NCBI GenBank assembly: GCA_004551485.1
Contig: SBLD01000018.1
Coordinates: 1-64,000, forward strand
DNA: 64,000 bases
Source of the DNA: Billgrantia azerbaijanica
GTDB lineage: Bacteria; Pseudomonadota; Gammaproteobacteria; Pseudomonadales; Halomonadaceae
Direction: 5' to 3'
This document shows positions 34,282 through 43,600 of the stretch, one piece after another. The position numbers and the translations under genes are program-made. Position 1 is the stretch's first letter. Each line of letters starts with the position of its first letter. The notes below the pieces were generated by a model. The model was not told the DNA's origin, searched no databases, and worked only from the letters and a program-made list of their open reading frames with translations.

Positions 34282-36554
34282 GGCTGCTTCCTCTTGCGTT
34301 TGCTGCCCTTGGCGCCGCTTCTCAGCCGCTTGACGTCGATGACGTTGGGAAGCTGCTGGATGCGCGAGAAAAGCCGCCCCAGCGTCTCCAGGCCGTCGAC
34401 CTCCACGGTGATGCGCATCCGCGCGATGCCGTCGCGGGTATCGGTCAGGGTATTGACCGACAGCACGTTGACCTTGTCATGGCTGAGCACGCCGGTGACG
34501 TCGCGCAGCAGCCCGGAGCGGTCCCAGGCCTGGATCTCGATGTCCACCGGATACTGGGTGTGGGCGCGCTCGCCCCACTCCACCTCGATCACCCGCTGCG
34601 GCTCATCGACGCGCAGCTGCAGGATGTTGGGACAGTCCTGGCGGTGCACGGTGACGCCGCGCCCCTGGGTGATGAAGCCGACGATGGGGTCGCCGGGCAC
34701 CGGGTGGCAGCAGTTGGCCATGCTGGTCTTGAGGTTGCCCACCCCGAGCACGGTAATGTCGCTGGTGGCGCCCTTGGCCTGATCGCGGCGCGGTTTGGCC
34801 AGCAGGCGGTCGAGCTGCTCCTGGTCGTCGCTCTCGCCGAACAGCTGCTGGGCCTGGTGCAGCACCTGACCGATGCGCAGGTCGCCCGCCCCGAGCGCGG
34901 CATACATGTCGTCGGGGCTCTGGTAGTTGACCTGGCGGGCCAGGGTGTCGAGGTCCATGCCCTCGACGTCGAGGCGCTTCATCTCGCGCTCGAAGAGCGC
35001 CTTGCCCTCCTCCAGGTTCTGCTCGCGGGCCTGGTGCTTGAACCAGGCCTGGATCTTGGCACGCGCCCGCGAGGTGCGCACGTAGCCGAGGCTGGGGTTG
35101 AGCCAGTCGCGGCTCGGGCCACCCTTGCTGGCGGTGAGGATCTCGACCTGCTGTCCGGTCTTGAGCTTGTAGGTGAGCGGCACGATGCGGCCGTCGACCT
35201 TGGCCCCGCGACAGCGGTGGCCCACCTCGGTGTGCACGCGATAGGCGAAGTCGATCGGCGTGGCGATGCGCGGCATGTCGATGACGTGGCCGTCCGGGGT
35301 GAAGACGTAGATGCGATCCGGCGCCACGTCGCTGGAGAGCCCCTCGCGCAGGTCGCCGAAGTCGCCGACCTCCTCCTGCCATTCGAGCACCTGGCGCAGC
35401 CAGGCGATCTTCTCCTCGTAGCTGGTGCTCTTGGCCTTGGTGTCGTGGCCCTTGTAGCGCCAGTGGGCACAGACACCGAGCTCGGCCTCCTCGTGCATGG
35501 CAAAGGTGCGGATCTGGATCTCCAGCACCTTGTTCTCGGGGCCGAGCACCGCCGTGTGCAGCGACTGGTAGCCGTTCTTCTTGGGGTTGGCGATGTAGTC
35601 GTCGAACTCGTTGGGCACGTGGTGCCAACGCGAGTGGACGAGCCCCAGCACGGTATAGCAGTCGGCCACCTCGGGCACCAGGATGCGCACCGCGCGCACG
35701 TCGTTGACCTGCGAGAAGTCGATGCGCTTGCGCTTCATCTTGCGCCAGATGGAGTAGATGTGCTTGGCGCGACCGTTGACCTCGTAGCGCGGGATGCCCT
35801 GGACGTCGAGCATGCCCTTGAGCGTCTCGACGACATCGTGGATGTAGCGGTCGCGGTCCAGGCGCTTCTCGGCCAGCTGGCGGGCGATGGTCTTGTAGTC
35901 CTCCTCGTGGAGGTAGCGGAAGGAGAGGTCCTCGAGCTCCCACTTGAGCTGGCCGATGCCAAGGCGGTGCGCCAGCGGCGCGTAGATGTCGAACACCTCG
36001 CGGGCCACCCGCTGCTGCTTCTCGCGCGGCGCGTCCTTGACCTGGCGCAGGGCGCAGGTGCGCTCGGCGATCTTGATCAGCGCCACGCGCACGTCGTCGA
36101 CCATGGTGACCAGCATCTTGCGCAGGTTGTCCTGCTGGTCGTGCTGCACCAGCCCCTGGCTCGGGGTCTGGACGTTGCTGATGGCGGCCATCTGCAGCAC
36201 GCCGTCGATCAGCTTGGCCACTTCTCTGCCGAAGCGCTTGCTCACGGCCTCCAGCGAGAGCAGGCCCTCGCGCACCGCGCGGTAGAGCACCGCCGCCTCG
36301 AGCGCCGGCTGGTCGAGCTTGAGCTCGCCAAGGATATCGGCCATCTCCAGGCCGGTACGGAAACTGGTCTCGGACGGCAGCCATGCCTTGTGCGGGCGCT
36401 CGGCCTCGCGGGCGAGCCGCTCGGCCAGCGCGCAGGCCTCGCGCATCTCGGTCCGATCGCGCAGCTTGACATCGTCCTCCAGCCGGGCGAGCCAGTGGTC
36501 GATATCGACCTCGCCGCTCGCGGTGAGCGGCTGGTCATCGCGCACTTTCACCAT
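34278..36554 (-). CDS. relA: (p)ppGpp synthetase RelA
   Basis: A 758-residue RelA. The order is pseudo-hydrolase domain (VLYRAVREGLLSLEAVSKRFGREVAKLIDGV, where the catalytic HD pair is absent), synthetase domain (YEVNGRAKHIYSIWRKMKRKRIDFSQVNDVRAVRILVPEVADCYTVLGLVH), TGS (DRIYVFTPDGHVIDMPRIATPIDFAY), a zinc-type region with MANCCHPVPGDPIVGFITQGRGVTVHRQDC, and a C-terminal ACT domain. It makes (p)ppGpp on stalled ribosomes. Loss of the HD motif marks RelA rather than SpoT. The ATG at 36554 is chosen, with AGGAG upstream and rlmD ending five bases before. It heads relA-mazG-ppc. Confidence 0.96.
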   Translation of the reverse strand: MVKVRDDQPLTASGEVDIDHWLARLEDDVKLRDRTEMREACALAERLAREAERPHKAWLPSETSFRTGLEMADILGELKLDQPALEAAVLYRAVREGLLSLEAVSKRFGREVAKLIDGVLQMAAISNVQTPSQGLVQHDQQDNLRKMLVTMVDDVRVALIKIAERTCALRQVKDAPREKQQRVAREVFDIYAPLAHRLGIGQLKWELEDLSFRYLHEEDYKTIARQLAEKRLDRDRYIHDVVETLKGMLDVQGIPRYEVNGRAKHIYSIWRKMKRKRIDFSQVNDVRAVRILVPEVADCYTVLGLVHSRWHHVPNEFDDYIANPKKNGYQSLHTAVLGPENKVLEIQIRTFAMHEEAELGVCAHWRYKGHDTKAKSTSYEEKIAWLRQVLEWQEEVGDFGDLREGLSSDVAPDRIYVFTPDGHVIDMPRIATPIDFAYRVHTEVGHRCRGAKVDGRIVPLTYKLKTGQQVEILTASKGGPSRDWLNPSLGYVRTSRARAKIQAWFKHQAREQNLEEGKALFEREMKRLDVEGMDLDTLARQVNYQSPDDMYAALGAGDLRIGQVLHQAQQLFGESDDQEQLDRLLAKPRRDQAKGATSDITVLGVGNLKTSMANCCHPVPGDPIVGFITQGRGVTVHRQDCPNILQLRVDEPQRVIEVEWGERAHTQYPVDIEIQAWDRSGLLRDVTGVLSHDKVNVLSVNTLTDTRDGIARMRITVEVDGLETLGRLFSRIQQLPNVIDVKRLRSGAKGSKRKRKQP

Positions 36555-36558
36555 CTCG

Positions 36559-37986
36559 TCAAGCTCCTTGCGATGAGGGCTGCCGCTCGGGGTGCTCGAA
36601 CAGCAGCACGGATTCCAGGTGCGAGGTGTGCACGAACATGTCGGCCACCGCCGCACGCACGACGCGGTAACCGCCATGCACGAGACGTGCCGCGTCCCGT
36701 GCCAGGGTCGCCGGGTCACAGGCGATGTAGACCACGCGCGGCGCCGGGCGTGCCACCAGTGCCTGGCAGGCGGCGTCGGCACCGTCGCGCGGCGGGTCGA
36801 GCAGCACGGCCTGCGGCGCCTGGGCCGCGAGCAGCGCCGTCACGGCCGCGACGTCGCCCAGGTCGGCCTGCTCGGCGGCCACCGTCAGGCCGCTGTCGCG
36901 GGCGTTGTCGGACAGGCGCGCGACCATCGCCGGGTGCCCCTCGATGGCCGTCACCCGGGCGCCGTCGGCGGCCAACGGCAGGCTGAAGTTGCCCACGCCG
37001 GCGTAGAGGTCGAGCACGCGCCGCCCGGCGAGCGGCGCCAGCCAAGCGCGCGCCGTGGCCACCAGGCAACGATTGACCGCCGCGTTGACCTGCACGAAGT
37101 CGCCGGGGGCGAAGGCGAGCCGCAACGGTGCATCCGCCGCCTGGCCGGGCAGCGCATAGTGCAGCGCCGGGGCCTCCGCAAGCCAGGCGAACTCAGGATT
37201 CTCGCGACCCAGCCAGCGGCCCACCGCCACGCCCTGCGCCTCGCCGAAGGCTTGCCAACGCGAACGATCGCCGGCGTTCTCGCGCAGTTGGCGCACCACG
37301 ACCGCCGCGCCGCCGTCGCTGTCGATCAACTCCACGTGCCCGACCAGGCGCGGCGCCTCGAGACTCTCGAGGCACTGACGCAGCGGGGCGAGCAGCGCCT
37401 CGAGCCGCGGTACCAGCACCGGACAGGCGGTCACGTCCACCAGCCGACTGGCATGGCGCTCGCGAAAGCCCAGATGCACCCCGCCGTCGCTATCCACCTT
37501 GACGCCCAGCCGGGCGCGCCGCCGATAGGCGGTGTCCGGCTCGGCCAAGAGCAGAGGCGGCTCGGCGAGTTCGATGCCTTCGCGCGCCAGCAGGTCGACG
37601 AGCACCGCCCGCTTGTGGTCACGCTGCCCCGCAAGCGCCAGGTGCTGGAGGTCGCAGCCGCCGCAGCGGCCGTAATGGGGACAGGGCGGGGAAACACGCT
37701 CGGACGAGGGCTCGAGCAGCGTGCGGACATGCCCCTCGTCGAAGCGCTTGCGCGTGCGGTGCACGGCCACCTCGACCCGCTCGCCGGGAAGTGCCCCCTC
37801 GACGAACAGCGTCTTGCCCGAGGCCGAGCGGGCCACGCCGCGCCCGTCATGGGCGAGGCGCTCGATGGTCACCGGGGCGTCGCCTTCCACAGGGGGGGCG
37901 GCCGACCTGGGTGGCTCGACGCGCCCCTGGAGTCCGGAAACGCCGCTGCGGCGCCGCGTCGGGCGACGCTTGCCAAGCAGGGCCAC
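36559..37986 (-). CDS. rlmD: 23S rRNA (uracil-1939-C5)-methyltransferase RlmD
   Basis: A 475-residue RNA methyltransferase. It has a TRAM domain near the N-terminus (VTIERLAHDGRGVARSASGKTLFVEGALPGE), an iron-sulfur Cys set (CPHYGRCGGCDLQHL plus an earlier Cys position), and the C-terminal SAM domain with VLDLYAGVGNFSLPLA, LDPPRDGAD and the catalytic Cys in RVVYIACDPATLARD. It methylates U1939 of 23S rRNA. It precedes relA by about four bases and follows cysM closely, matching the cysM-rlmD-relA order seen in pseudomonads. The first ~35 residues are basic and variable. Confidence 0.95.
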   Translation of the reverse strand: MALLGKRRPTRRRSGVSGLQGRVEPPRSAAPPVEGDAPVTIERLAHDGRGVARSASGKTLFVEGALPGERVEVAVHRTRKRFDEGHVRTLLEPSSERVSPPCPHYGRCGGCDLQHLALAGQRDHKRAVLVDLLAREGIELAEPPLLLAEPDTAYRRRARLGVKVDSDGGVHLGFRERHASRLVDVTACPVLVPRLEALLAPLRQCLESLEAPRLVGHVELIDSDGGAAVVVRQLRENAGDRSRWQAFGEAQGVAVGRWLGRENPEFAWLAEAPALHYALPGQAADAPLRLAFAPGDFVQVNAAVNRCLVATARAWLAPLAGRRVLDLYAGVGNFSLPLAADGARVTAIEGHPAMVARLSDNARDSGLTVAAEQADLGDVAAVTALLAAQAPQAVLLDPPRDGADAACQALVARPAPRVVYIACDPATLARDAARLVHGGYRVVRAAVADMFVHTSHLESVLLFEHPERQPSSQGA

Positions 37987-37987
37987 C

Positions 37988-38884
37988 TCAGGCCTCCGGG
38001 GCGAAGAGGCCGGTGGAGAGGTAGCGGTCGCCGCGGTCGCAGACGATGAACACGATCACGGCGTTCTCCACCGTCTCGGCAACGCGCAGCGCGCCGGCGA
38101 GCGCGCCGCCGGAGGAGACGCCGGCCAGGATGCCCTCTTCCCGCGCCAGCCGGCGCATCTGCTCCTCGGCCTCGTCCTGGCTGATGTCGAGCACCCGATC
38201 GACCCGCGACGCCTCGAAGATGCGCGGCAGGTACGCCTCCGGCCAGCGGCGGATGCCGGCGATGCTGGCGCCATCCGCCGGCTGCAGGCCGACGATCTCC
38301 ACCGCCGGGCTGCGCTCCTTGAGGTAGCGCGAGACCCCCATGATGGTGCCGGTGGTGCCCATGGCGCTGACGAAGTGGGTGATACGCCCCTCGGTCTGCT
38401 CCCAGATCTCCGGCCCGGTGCCCTGGTAGTGGGCCAGGGGGTTGTCGGGGTTGGCGAACTGGTCGAGGCGCTTGCCGTCGCCGCGGGCAATCATCGCCTC
38501 GGCGAGGTCACGCGCCTCCTCCATGCCACCCTCCTTGCTGACGCTGATCAACTGGGCACCGTAGGCGGCCATGGCCTGCTTGCGCTCGCTGGAGGCGCTC
38601 TCCGGCATGATCAGCACCATGCGGTAGCCCTTGATGGCAGCTGCCATGGCCAGCGCGATGCCAGTGTTGCCGGAAGTCGCCTCGACCAGGGTGTCACCGG
38701 GCACGATGTCGCCGCGCGCCTCGGCCTGCTCGAGCATGGAGAGCGCCGGACGGTCCTTCACCGATCCGGCCGGGTTGTTACCCTCGAGCTTGGCCAGCAG
38801 GGTGTTGTTGCGTCCCGCCGTGAGTCGCTTGAGACGCACGAGCGGCGTGTGGCCGATGACAGTCTCGATGGTGGGAAAAGGCAT
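37988..38884 (-). CDS. cysM: Cysteine synthase B (O-acetylserine sulfhydrylase)
   Basis: A 298-residue PLP enzyme. The PLP Lys is in KLEGNNPAGSVKDRPAL, the substrate loop is EATSGNTGIALA, and the phosphate-binding loop is SAMGTTGTIMGVSRYLKE. It replaces the acetyl group of O-acetylserine with sulfide (or thiosulfate for CysM) to form cysteine. NNPAGSVKDRPAL and the length separate CysM from CysK. It is the first gene of the minus-strand run and divergent from the GacS-like kinase gene. AAGGAC seven bases before the start serves as ribosome site, and a perfect TATAAT -10 element lies upstream. Confidence 0.95.
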   Translation of the reverse strand: MPFPTIETVIGHTPLVRLKRLTAGRNNTLLAKLEGNNPAGSVKDRPALSMLEQAEARGDIVPGDTLVEATSGNTGIALAMAAAIKGYRMVLIMPESASSERKQAMAAYGAQLISVSKEGGMEEARDLAEAMIARGDGKRLDQFANPDNPLAHYQGTGPEIWEQTEGRITHFVSAMGTTGTIMGVSRYLKERSPAVEIVGLQPADGASIAGIRRWPEAYLPRIFEASRVDRVLDISQDEAEEQMRRLAREEGILAGVSSGGALAGALRVAETVENAVIVFIVCDRGDRYLSTGLFAPEA

Positions 38885-38915
38885 GTAACCGTCCTTAGGA
38901 AAAGGTCATCGCGAC

Positions 38916-38944
38916 ATTATATCCGTGGGGCTATCCACTGGACA
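38916..38944 (-). promoter_or_regulatory. Promoter of cysM
   Basis: On the minus strand a perfect TATAAT (38921-38916) is preceded at 17 bases by a weak -35 (TGTCCA, 38944-38939). It lies about 32 bases before the cysM ATG and faces away from the GacS-like gene. Confidence 0.5.
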
Positions 38945-39003
38945 GGCTGGGTCGGCAACTGTGGCATACTGGGCCGGCCATTCTCGGGACCAAGGAAGCT
39001 GCG

Positions 39004-41727
39004 ATGTCGCTGGGCACCCGCCTCACCCTGTGGATCCTCTGTCTGCCCCTGGCGGTACTGGCGATCGTGGCCGTGCTGGCCCTGCACCAGGACACCCAGT
39101 GGCGCAAGGCGGCCCAGCTGGAGCACCTGGCCACGGCGGCCGAGCTGCAGGCGCCGCTGCTCGCCGCCACGGAGGACATTTCGCAGCGCGAGACGCTGGC
39201 CCGTCGCCTGCTGGCCCTCGATGAGGTGCGCCACGTCGGGCTCTATCGCCCCTCGGGCGAGCCGCTGCTGGAGCTGGGTTCCCGCAGCGGCACGTTCACG
39301 CCACCGGCGAGCGTTGAACGCCACCTGGACAGCGACGGCGATGTGTGGCGTCTCGTTCTGCCCCTCACCGTCAGCGACGGTCGGGATGGCGCCACAGCCA
39401 CGGGCTGGCTGACGCTCGGCATCGACACCCGCAGCCTGACGCTCACCTTCTATCGCCACCTGGCGAGTGCCGGACTCGGCCTGCTGGTACTCGGCCTGCT
39501 GCTCTTCGTGTTCGGCACCAGCCTGGGTCGCCGTCTGGACAGCGCCCTGGGCGACGCCACCGACGCGCTCGATCGCCTTGCCCGGGGCGGCCGCCACGTG
39601 CGTCTGGACGAGCGGCAAGGCGCGCCGGAACTGCGTCGGCTGACCCACCGCATCAACGCCCTGGGCGATACGCTGGAGCACTCCCGCGACAACATGCAGC
39701 GCCAGATCGAGCAGACCACGGCCGAGCTGCAGGAGTCGATGGAGACCATCGAGATCAAGAACATCGAACTCGACCTCGCCCACCGGCGCGCCCTGGAGGC
39801 GAGCCGCGTCAAGTCGGAGTTCCTGGCCAGCATGAGCCACGAGATCCGCACCCCCCTCAACGGCATCGTCGGCTTCTGCCGCCTGCTCGGGCGCTCCCGC
39901 CTGGAGCCGCGCCAGCGCGAATGGCTCGACCAGGTCCAGGTCGCCTGCGACAACCTGCTCGCCCTGGTCAACGACGTGCTGGACTTCTCGCGCCTCGAGG
40001 CGGGTCGCCTGGAGCTGGATCGCACCGAGTTCGACATGGTGACGCTGGTCGATGAAGTGCTCGGCCTCCAGTCGCCGCTCGGCCACCAGAAGCACCTCGA
40101 GCTGCTGGGACTCGTCTACGACGACGTGCCGGCCCGGCTGCACGGCGACCCGATGCGCATCCGCCAGGTCCTCACCAACCTGGTGCACAACGCCCTGAAG
40201 TTCACCGAACGCGGCGAAGTGATCGTGCGGGTCATGGTCGACGCCATCTCGCCCAGCGGCCAGGTGAGCCTGCGCCTGAACGTGAGCGATACCGGTATCG
40301 GCCTGACGCCCGAACAGCAGCGTGACCTCTTCCAGGCCTTCCGCCAGGCCAGCCCGGGGCACTCACGCCAATACGGCGGCTCCGGGCTGGGGCTGGCCAT
40401 CAGCCGCCAGCTGGTGGAGCAGATGGGCGGCCAGATCAGCGTGGAGAGCGAACCCGGCCAGGGTACGACCTTCGCCTGCACCCTGCCGCTGGAGTGCGCC
40501 GGCGACAGCGAACCGCCTCCCGAGCGCTTCCTTGCCGGCGAGCGTATCGCCCTGTTCGAACCCCATTCGCCGACGCGCTTCGCCCTGCACCACCTGCTGG
40601 CGCACTGGGGCGGAAACGTCGTCGAGGTCACCGCCCTGGCGGCGCTCGAGCCAACGCCGACGCTGCTGGTGGCCGCCCTGCCGGCTCCACTATCCCGCGC
40701 CCAGCGCGAGGAGTGGCAGGCCCGCCTCGCGGCCTGCCCCTGCCCGGTGCTGCTGCTGGTCAACGCCAGCCCGCTCGAACTCCCCGACCTGTCGCTGCCC
40801 GACCACAGCGAGCTGCTGTGCAAGCCGCTCTCCCGCCGCCAGCTCGGCGAGGCACTGTACCGCCACGCCGGCACCGCGCGCCCATCCGCGCCGACCGACC
40901 ACGCCCTGCGCCTGCTGGTGGTGGACGACAATGCCAGCAATCGCCGCCTGCTCCGCGAACTGCTGAGCCGTCCGGCACTGGCGGTGGAGGAAGCCGCCAG
41001 CGGCGAGGAAGCGCTGGCGCTGGCCGAGGGCCAGCGCTTCGACCTGGTGCTGATGGACATCCGCATGCCGGGCATGGACGGGGTCGAGACGACCCTGGCC
41101 CTGCGCCGCCTCGGCGGTGACTGGCTGCACTGTCCGGTGATCGCGGTCACGGCGCACGCCCTGGAGGCGGACCGCCAGCGGCTGCTCGAGTCGGGACTGC
41201 AGGACGTGCTGATCAAGCCGGTGGACAGCCAGCAGCTGGAAGCGCTGCTGCGCCGCCACCTGGGTACTCTGCCACCGACCCCGGCCAGCAAGACCGTGTC
41301 CCATGAAACCACGGGCAGGGACAGCGAGAGCCACGACGTGGTGGATCTGGCACTGGGCACCCGGCTGGCCAATGGCAGCGAAAGCCTGGCCCGGGAGCTA
41401 CTGGAGGGGCTGGTTCGCTCCCTGCCGGAAAGCGACACCGCGATACGCGCCGCCCTGTCGAGCGGCGACGAGGAGGCCCTGCTCGATGCCGTGCACGCCC
41501 TGAACGGTGCCTGCCGCTACTGCGGCGCCCCGGAGCTGGCCCTGGTCGCCGAGACCCTGGAGACGCGGCTGCGCTCGCGGGGCATGGTGGAGATCGAAGC
41601 GCTGATGGGAGAGCTCTTTGCCGCCATGTCGCGCCTTCAGGCGTGGCATGACCGAACGCCGAGCGCTCAGCCCTCGAGCACCACCATCGCCAGGGCCAGC
41701 TCGGCTTCGTCGGACAGCGACAGGTGA
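39004..41727 (+). CDS. gacS: Hybrid histidine kinase, GacS/BarA type
   Basis: A 907-residue tripartite sensor. Order: two membrane helices around a periplasmic region (about 10-30 and 155-175), HAMP, HisKA with phospho-His279 in SMSHEIRTPLNG, HATPase, a degenerate receiver-like part, a full receiver (DDN near 641, phospho-Asp685 in LVLMDIRMPG, Lys in VLIKPVD), and a C-terminal Hpt with His831 in AVHALNGACRYCG. GacS signals to the response regulator GacA, which controls small RNAs in gammaproteobacteria; cysM-rlmD-relA adjacent is the pseudomonad context. The last 61 bases overlap acpS antisense, so its extreme C-terminus (SSSTTIARASSASS...) is shaped by that gene. Confidence 0.92.
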   Translation: MSLGTRLTLWILCLPLAVLAIVAVLALHQDTQWRKAAQLEHLATAAELQAPLLAATEDISQRETLARRLLALDEVRHVGLYRPSGEPLLELGSRSGTFTPPASVERHLDSDGDVWRLVLPLTVSDGRDGATATGWLTLGIDTRSLTLTFYRHLASAGLGLLVLGLLLFVFGTSLGRRLDSALGDATDALDRLARGGRHVRLDERQGAPELRRLTHRINALGDTLEHSRDNMQRQIEQTTAELQESMETIEIKNIELDLAHRRALEASRVKSEFLASMSHEIRTPLNGIVGFCRLLGRSRLEPRQREWLDQVQVACDNLLALVNDVLDFSRLEAGRLELDRTEFDMVTLVDEVLGLQSPLGHQKHLELLGLVYDDVPARLHGDPMRIRQVLTNLVHNALKFTERGEVIVRVMVDAISPSGQVSLRLNVSDTGIGLTPEQQRDLFQAFRQASPGHSRQYGGSGLGLAISRQLVEQMGGQISVESEPGQGTTFACTLPLECAGDSEPPPERFLAGERIALFEPHSPTRFALHHLLAHWGGNVVEVTALAALEPTPTLLVAALPAPLSRAQREEWQARLAACPCPVLLLVNASPLELPDLSLPDHSELLCKPLSRRQLGEALYRHAGTARPSAPTDHALRLLVVDDNASNRRLLRELLSRPALAVEEAASGEEALALAEGQRFDLVLMDIRMPGMDGVETTLALRRLGGDWLHCPVIAVTAHALEADRQRLLESGLQDVLIKPVDSQQLEALLRRHLGTLPPTPASKTVSHETTGRDSESHDVVDLALGTRLANGSESLARELLEGLVRSLPESDTAIRAALSSGDEEALLDAVHALNGACRYCGAPELALVAETLETRLRSRGMVEIEALMGELFAAMSRLQAWHDRTPSAQPSSTTIARASSASSDSDR

Positions 41728-42044
41728 ACCGTCTTGACCCCCGCGGCCTGGGCCAGCTCGTGCGCCTTGCCGGCGAGCACCAGCGCGGGGCGTCCTAGCG
41801 CATCGTTGACCACCTGGATCTCGGTCCAGCGCATGCCGCGGCGCAGCCCGGTGCCCAGCGCCTTGACGAAGGCCTCCTTGGCGGCAAAACGCTTGGCCAG
41901 GTAGGACGCCGCCTGCGGGTGGCCGTTGAACAGGTCGAACTCGGCCTCGCTGAGCAGGCGGCGCGCCAAACGTGGGCCGTGCCGGACCATGCCCGCCTCG
42001 AAGCGCGCCACCCGGGCGATGTCGGTGCCGATGCCGATGATCAT
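41667..42044 (-). CDS. acpS: Holo-[acyl-carrier-protein] synthase
   Basis: A 125-residue phosphopantetheinyl transferase. It shows MIIGIGTDIARVARFE (metal Asp) and YLAKRFAAKEAFVKALGTGL (metal Glu), the two AcpS hallmarks. It moves 4'-phosphopantetheine from CoA to apo-ACP, switching on fatty-acid synthesis. It is the last gene of the rnc-era-recO-pdxJ-acpS run, one base after pdxJ. Its 3' end overlaps the convergent GacS-like gene by 61 bases. Confidence 0.96.
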   Translation of the reverse strand: MIIGIGTDIARVARFEAGMVRHGPRLARRLLSEAEFDLFNGHPQAASYLAKRFAAKEAFVKALGTGLRRGMRWTEIQVVNDALGRPALVLAGKAHELAQAAGVKTVHLSLSDEAELALAMVVLEG

Positions 42045-42045
42045 C

Positions 42046-42831
42046 TCAGTGGGCGTGGTCGTCGTGATCGTGGGCCTCGATGGCGGCCACCAGCCCGGCC
42101 TCCTGGCCGGCGATCATCAGCCGCTTCATCTCCGCCACGGCCTCCTTGAAGCCCACGAACAGCGAGCGCGCCACGATGGCATGGCCGATATTGAGCTCGT
42201 TGATGCCGGGCATCGCCGCGACCGCCTCGACGTTGTGATAGTGCAGGCCGTGGCCGGCATTGACCGTGAGCCCGAGCTCCAGTGCCTGCTCGGCGGCGCG
42301 GCACAGGCGCGCATATTCACGACGCGCCGCCTCGCCCGTGGCTTCGGCATAGGCACCGGTGTGCAGCTCGATCACCGGTGCGCCCGCCTTCACCGCCGCC
42401 TCGATCTGGGAAGTCTCGGGGTCGATGAACAGCGACACCTCGCAGCCCGCCCGGGCGAGCCGGGTGCAGGCGTCGGACACCTCGCCGAGATGGCCGGCCA
42501 CGTCCAGCCCGCCCTCGGTGGTCAGCTCCTCGCGCTTCTCCGGTACCAGGCAGACATGGGCCGGGCGCACCTGCTCGGCCAGCGCGATCATCTCCTCGGT
42601 GACCGCCATCTCCAGGTTCATGCGGGTATTGAGCGTCTCGGCCAGCAGGCGCACGTCACGCTCCTGGATGTGGCGACGGTCCTCGCGCAGGTGGACGGTG
42701 ATGCCGTCGGCGCCGGCCTCCTCGGCCAGCAGGGCGGCCTGCACGGGATCGGGATAGCGCGTGCCGCGAGCCTGGCGCAGCGTTGCCACGTGGTCGATGT
42801 TGACGCCGAGCAGAATGCGCGGGGGGTGCAT
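42046..42831 (-). CDS. pdxJ: Pyridoxine 5'-phosphate synthase
   Basis: A 261-residue TIM-barrel enzyme that joins deoxyxylulose 5-phosphate and 3-amino-2-oxopropyl phosphate in vitamin B6 synthesis. Characteristic stretches are [51 protein letters not shown] and the loop [15 protein letters not shown] near the end. The C-terminal tail is His-rich ([10 protein letters not shown]), beyond the usual end, and might bind metal by chance. It lies between recO and acpS in the conserved order. Confidence 0.96.
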   Translation of the reverse strand: MHPPRILLGVNIDHVATLRQARGTRYPDPVQAALLAEEAGADGITVHLREDRRHIQERDVRLLAETLNTRMNLEMAVTEEMIALAEQVRPAHVCLVPEKREELTTEGGLDVAGHLGEVSDACTRLARAGCEVSLFIDPETSQIEAAVKAGAPVIELHTGAYAEATGEAARREYARLCRAAEQALELGLTVNAGHGLHYHNVEAVAAMPGINELNIGHAIVARSLFVGFKEAVAEMKRLMIAGQEAGLVAAIEAHDHDDHAH

Positions 42832-42878
42832 GGTTCTCTCCTGGGTCGGTGGGCCTGAGTCGGTGAAGCGAAGGAGTA

Positions 42879-43580
42879 TCAGGATGCGGCAGGGCGGCGG
42901 CGCTCGGCAAGCCGGCGCATCAGTTCGCGGGAACGCAGGGGGCGAGAGCCGAGCAGCGGGGCAAGCGCTGCCCGGGTGACCGCCTTGGCCGGGCCGGCCA
43001 GCCCCGGCTCGTCCCAGCCGCCGCCCGCCAGCAGGCGCAGGGTCCGGCCATCGAGGCCCGGCTCACCGGGCACGAAGGCACGCGACGCCGCCTCGAAGCG
43101 GTAGCGACGCTGGGGGTCGAGCTCGCCCCCGTCGGGATCGGTGAAGCGCGGCGCGGCGTCGAGCGCCTCGAGCAGCGCCACTTCCAGGCGCCGCAGCCCG
43201 GCCGCCCGCCCCTCGGGACGCGGCAGCGCCTCGAGCAGTGCCGTATAGTGGGCGAACACCTCGGCCACCGGCAGCTCCGGCGGCAGCGTCCGGGTGAGCA
43301 GCTCGTTGGCGTAGAGCCCGCACAGCAGCCCCTCGCCGGCAAGCATGGCCGCCGCCCCGCTGCTCTCCATCAGACGCAGGCGCTTGAGCTCGCCCTCCCC
43401 CGCCCAGGTGACGTGCAGCGGCGCAAAGGGCTGCAGCCGTCCTCGCGAGCGCGAGCCGGGCCGCTGCACGCCCTGGGCCACCGCGCGCACCCGCCCGTGC
43501 GCGAACGTGAGCAACTCGACCAGCGCACTGGTCTCGCGGTAGGGACGCTTGTGCAGCAGAAAGGCGGGTTCCGGGATCAT
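42879..43580 (-). CDS. recO: DNA repair protein RecO
   Basis: A 233-residue protein with an N-terminal OB fold ([39 protein letters not shown]) and a helical C-terminal part. RecO helps load RecA onto SSB-coated single-stranded DNA. The zinc-ribbon Cys residues found in many RecO proteins are absent here, as in most gammaproteobacterial RecO. It follows era by 20 bases and precedes pdxJ by 47 bases. Confidence 0.92.
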   Translation of the reverse strand: MIPEPAFLLHKRPYRETSALVELLTFAHGRVRAVAQGVQRPGSRSRGRLQPFAPLHVTWAGEGELKRLRLMESSGAAAMLAGEGLLCGLYANELLTRTLPPELPVAEVFAHYTALLEALPRPEGRAAGLRRLEVALLEALDAAPRFTDPDGGELDPQRRYRFEAASRAFVPGEPGLDGRTLRLLAGGGWDEPGLAGPAKAVTRAALAPLLGSRPLRSRELMRRLAERRRPAAS

Positions 43581-43600
43581 GAAGACAGCAGTGACCTGGG

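Noticed and set aside
34479-36986. 835-aa open frame antisense to relA and rlmD
   Set aside because: It runs through two conserved genes, has shadow-type composition and no recognisable motif.
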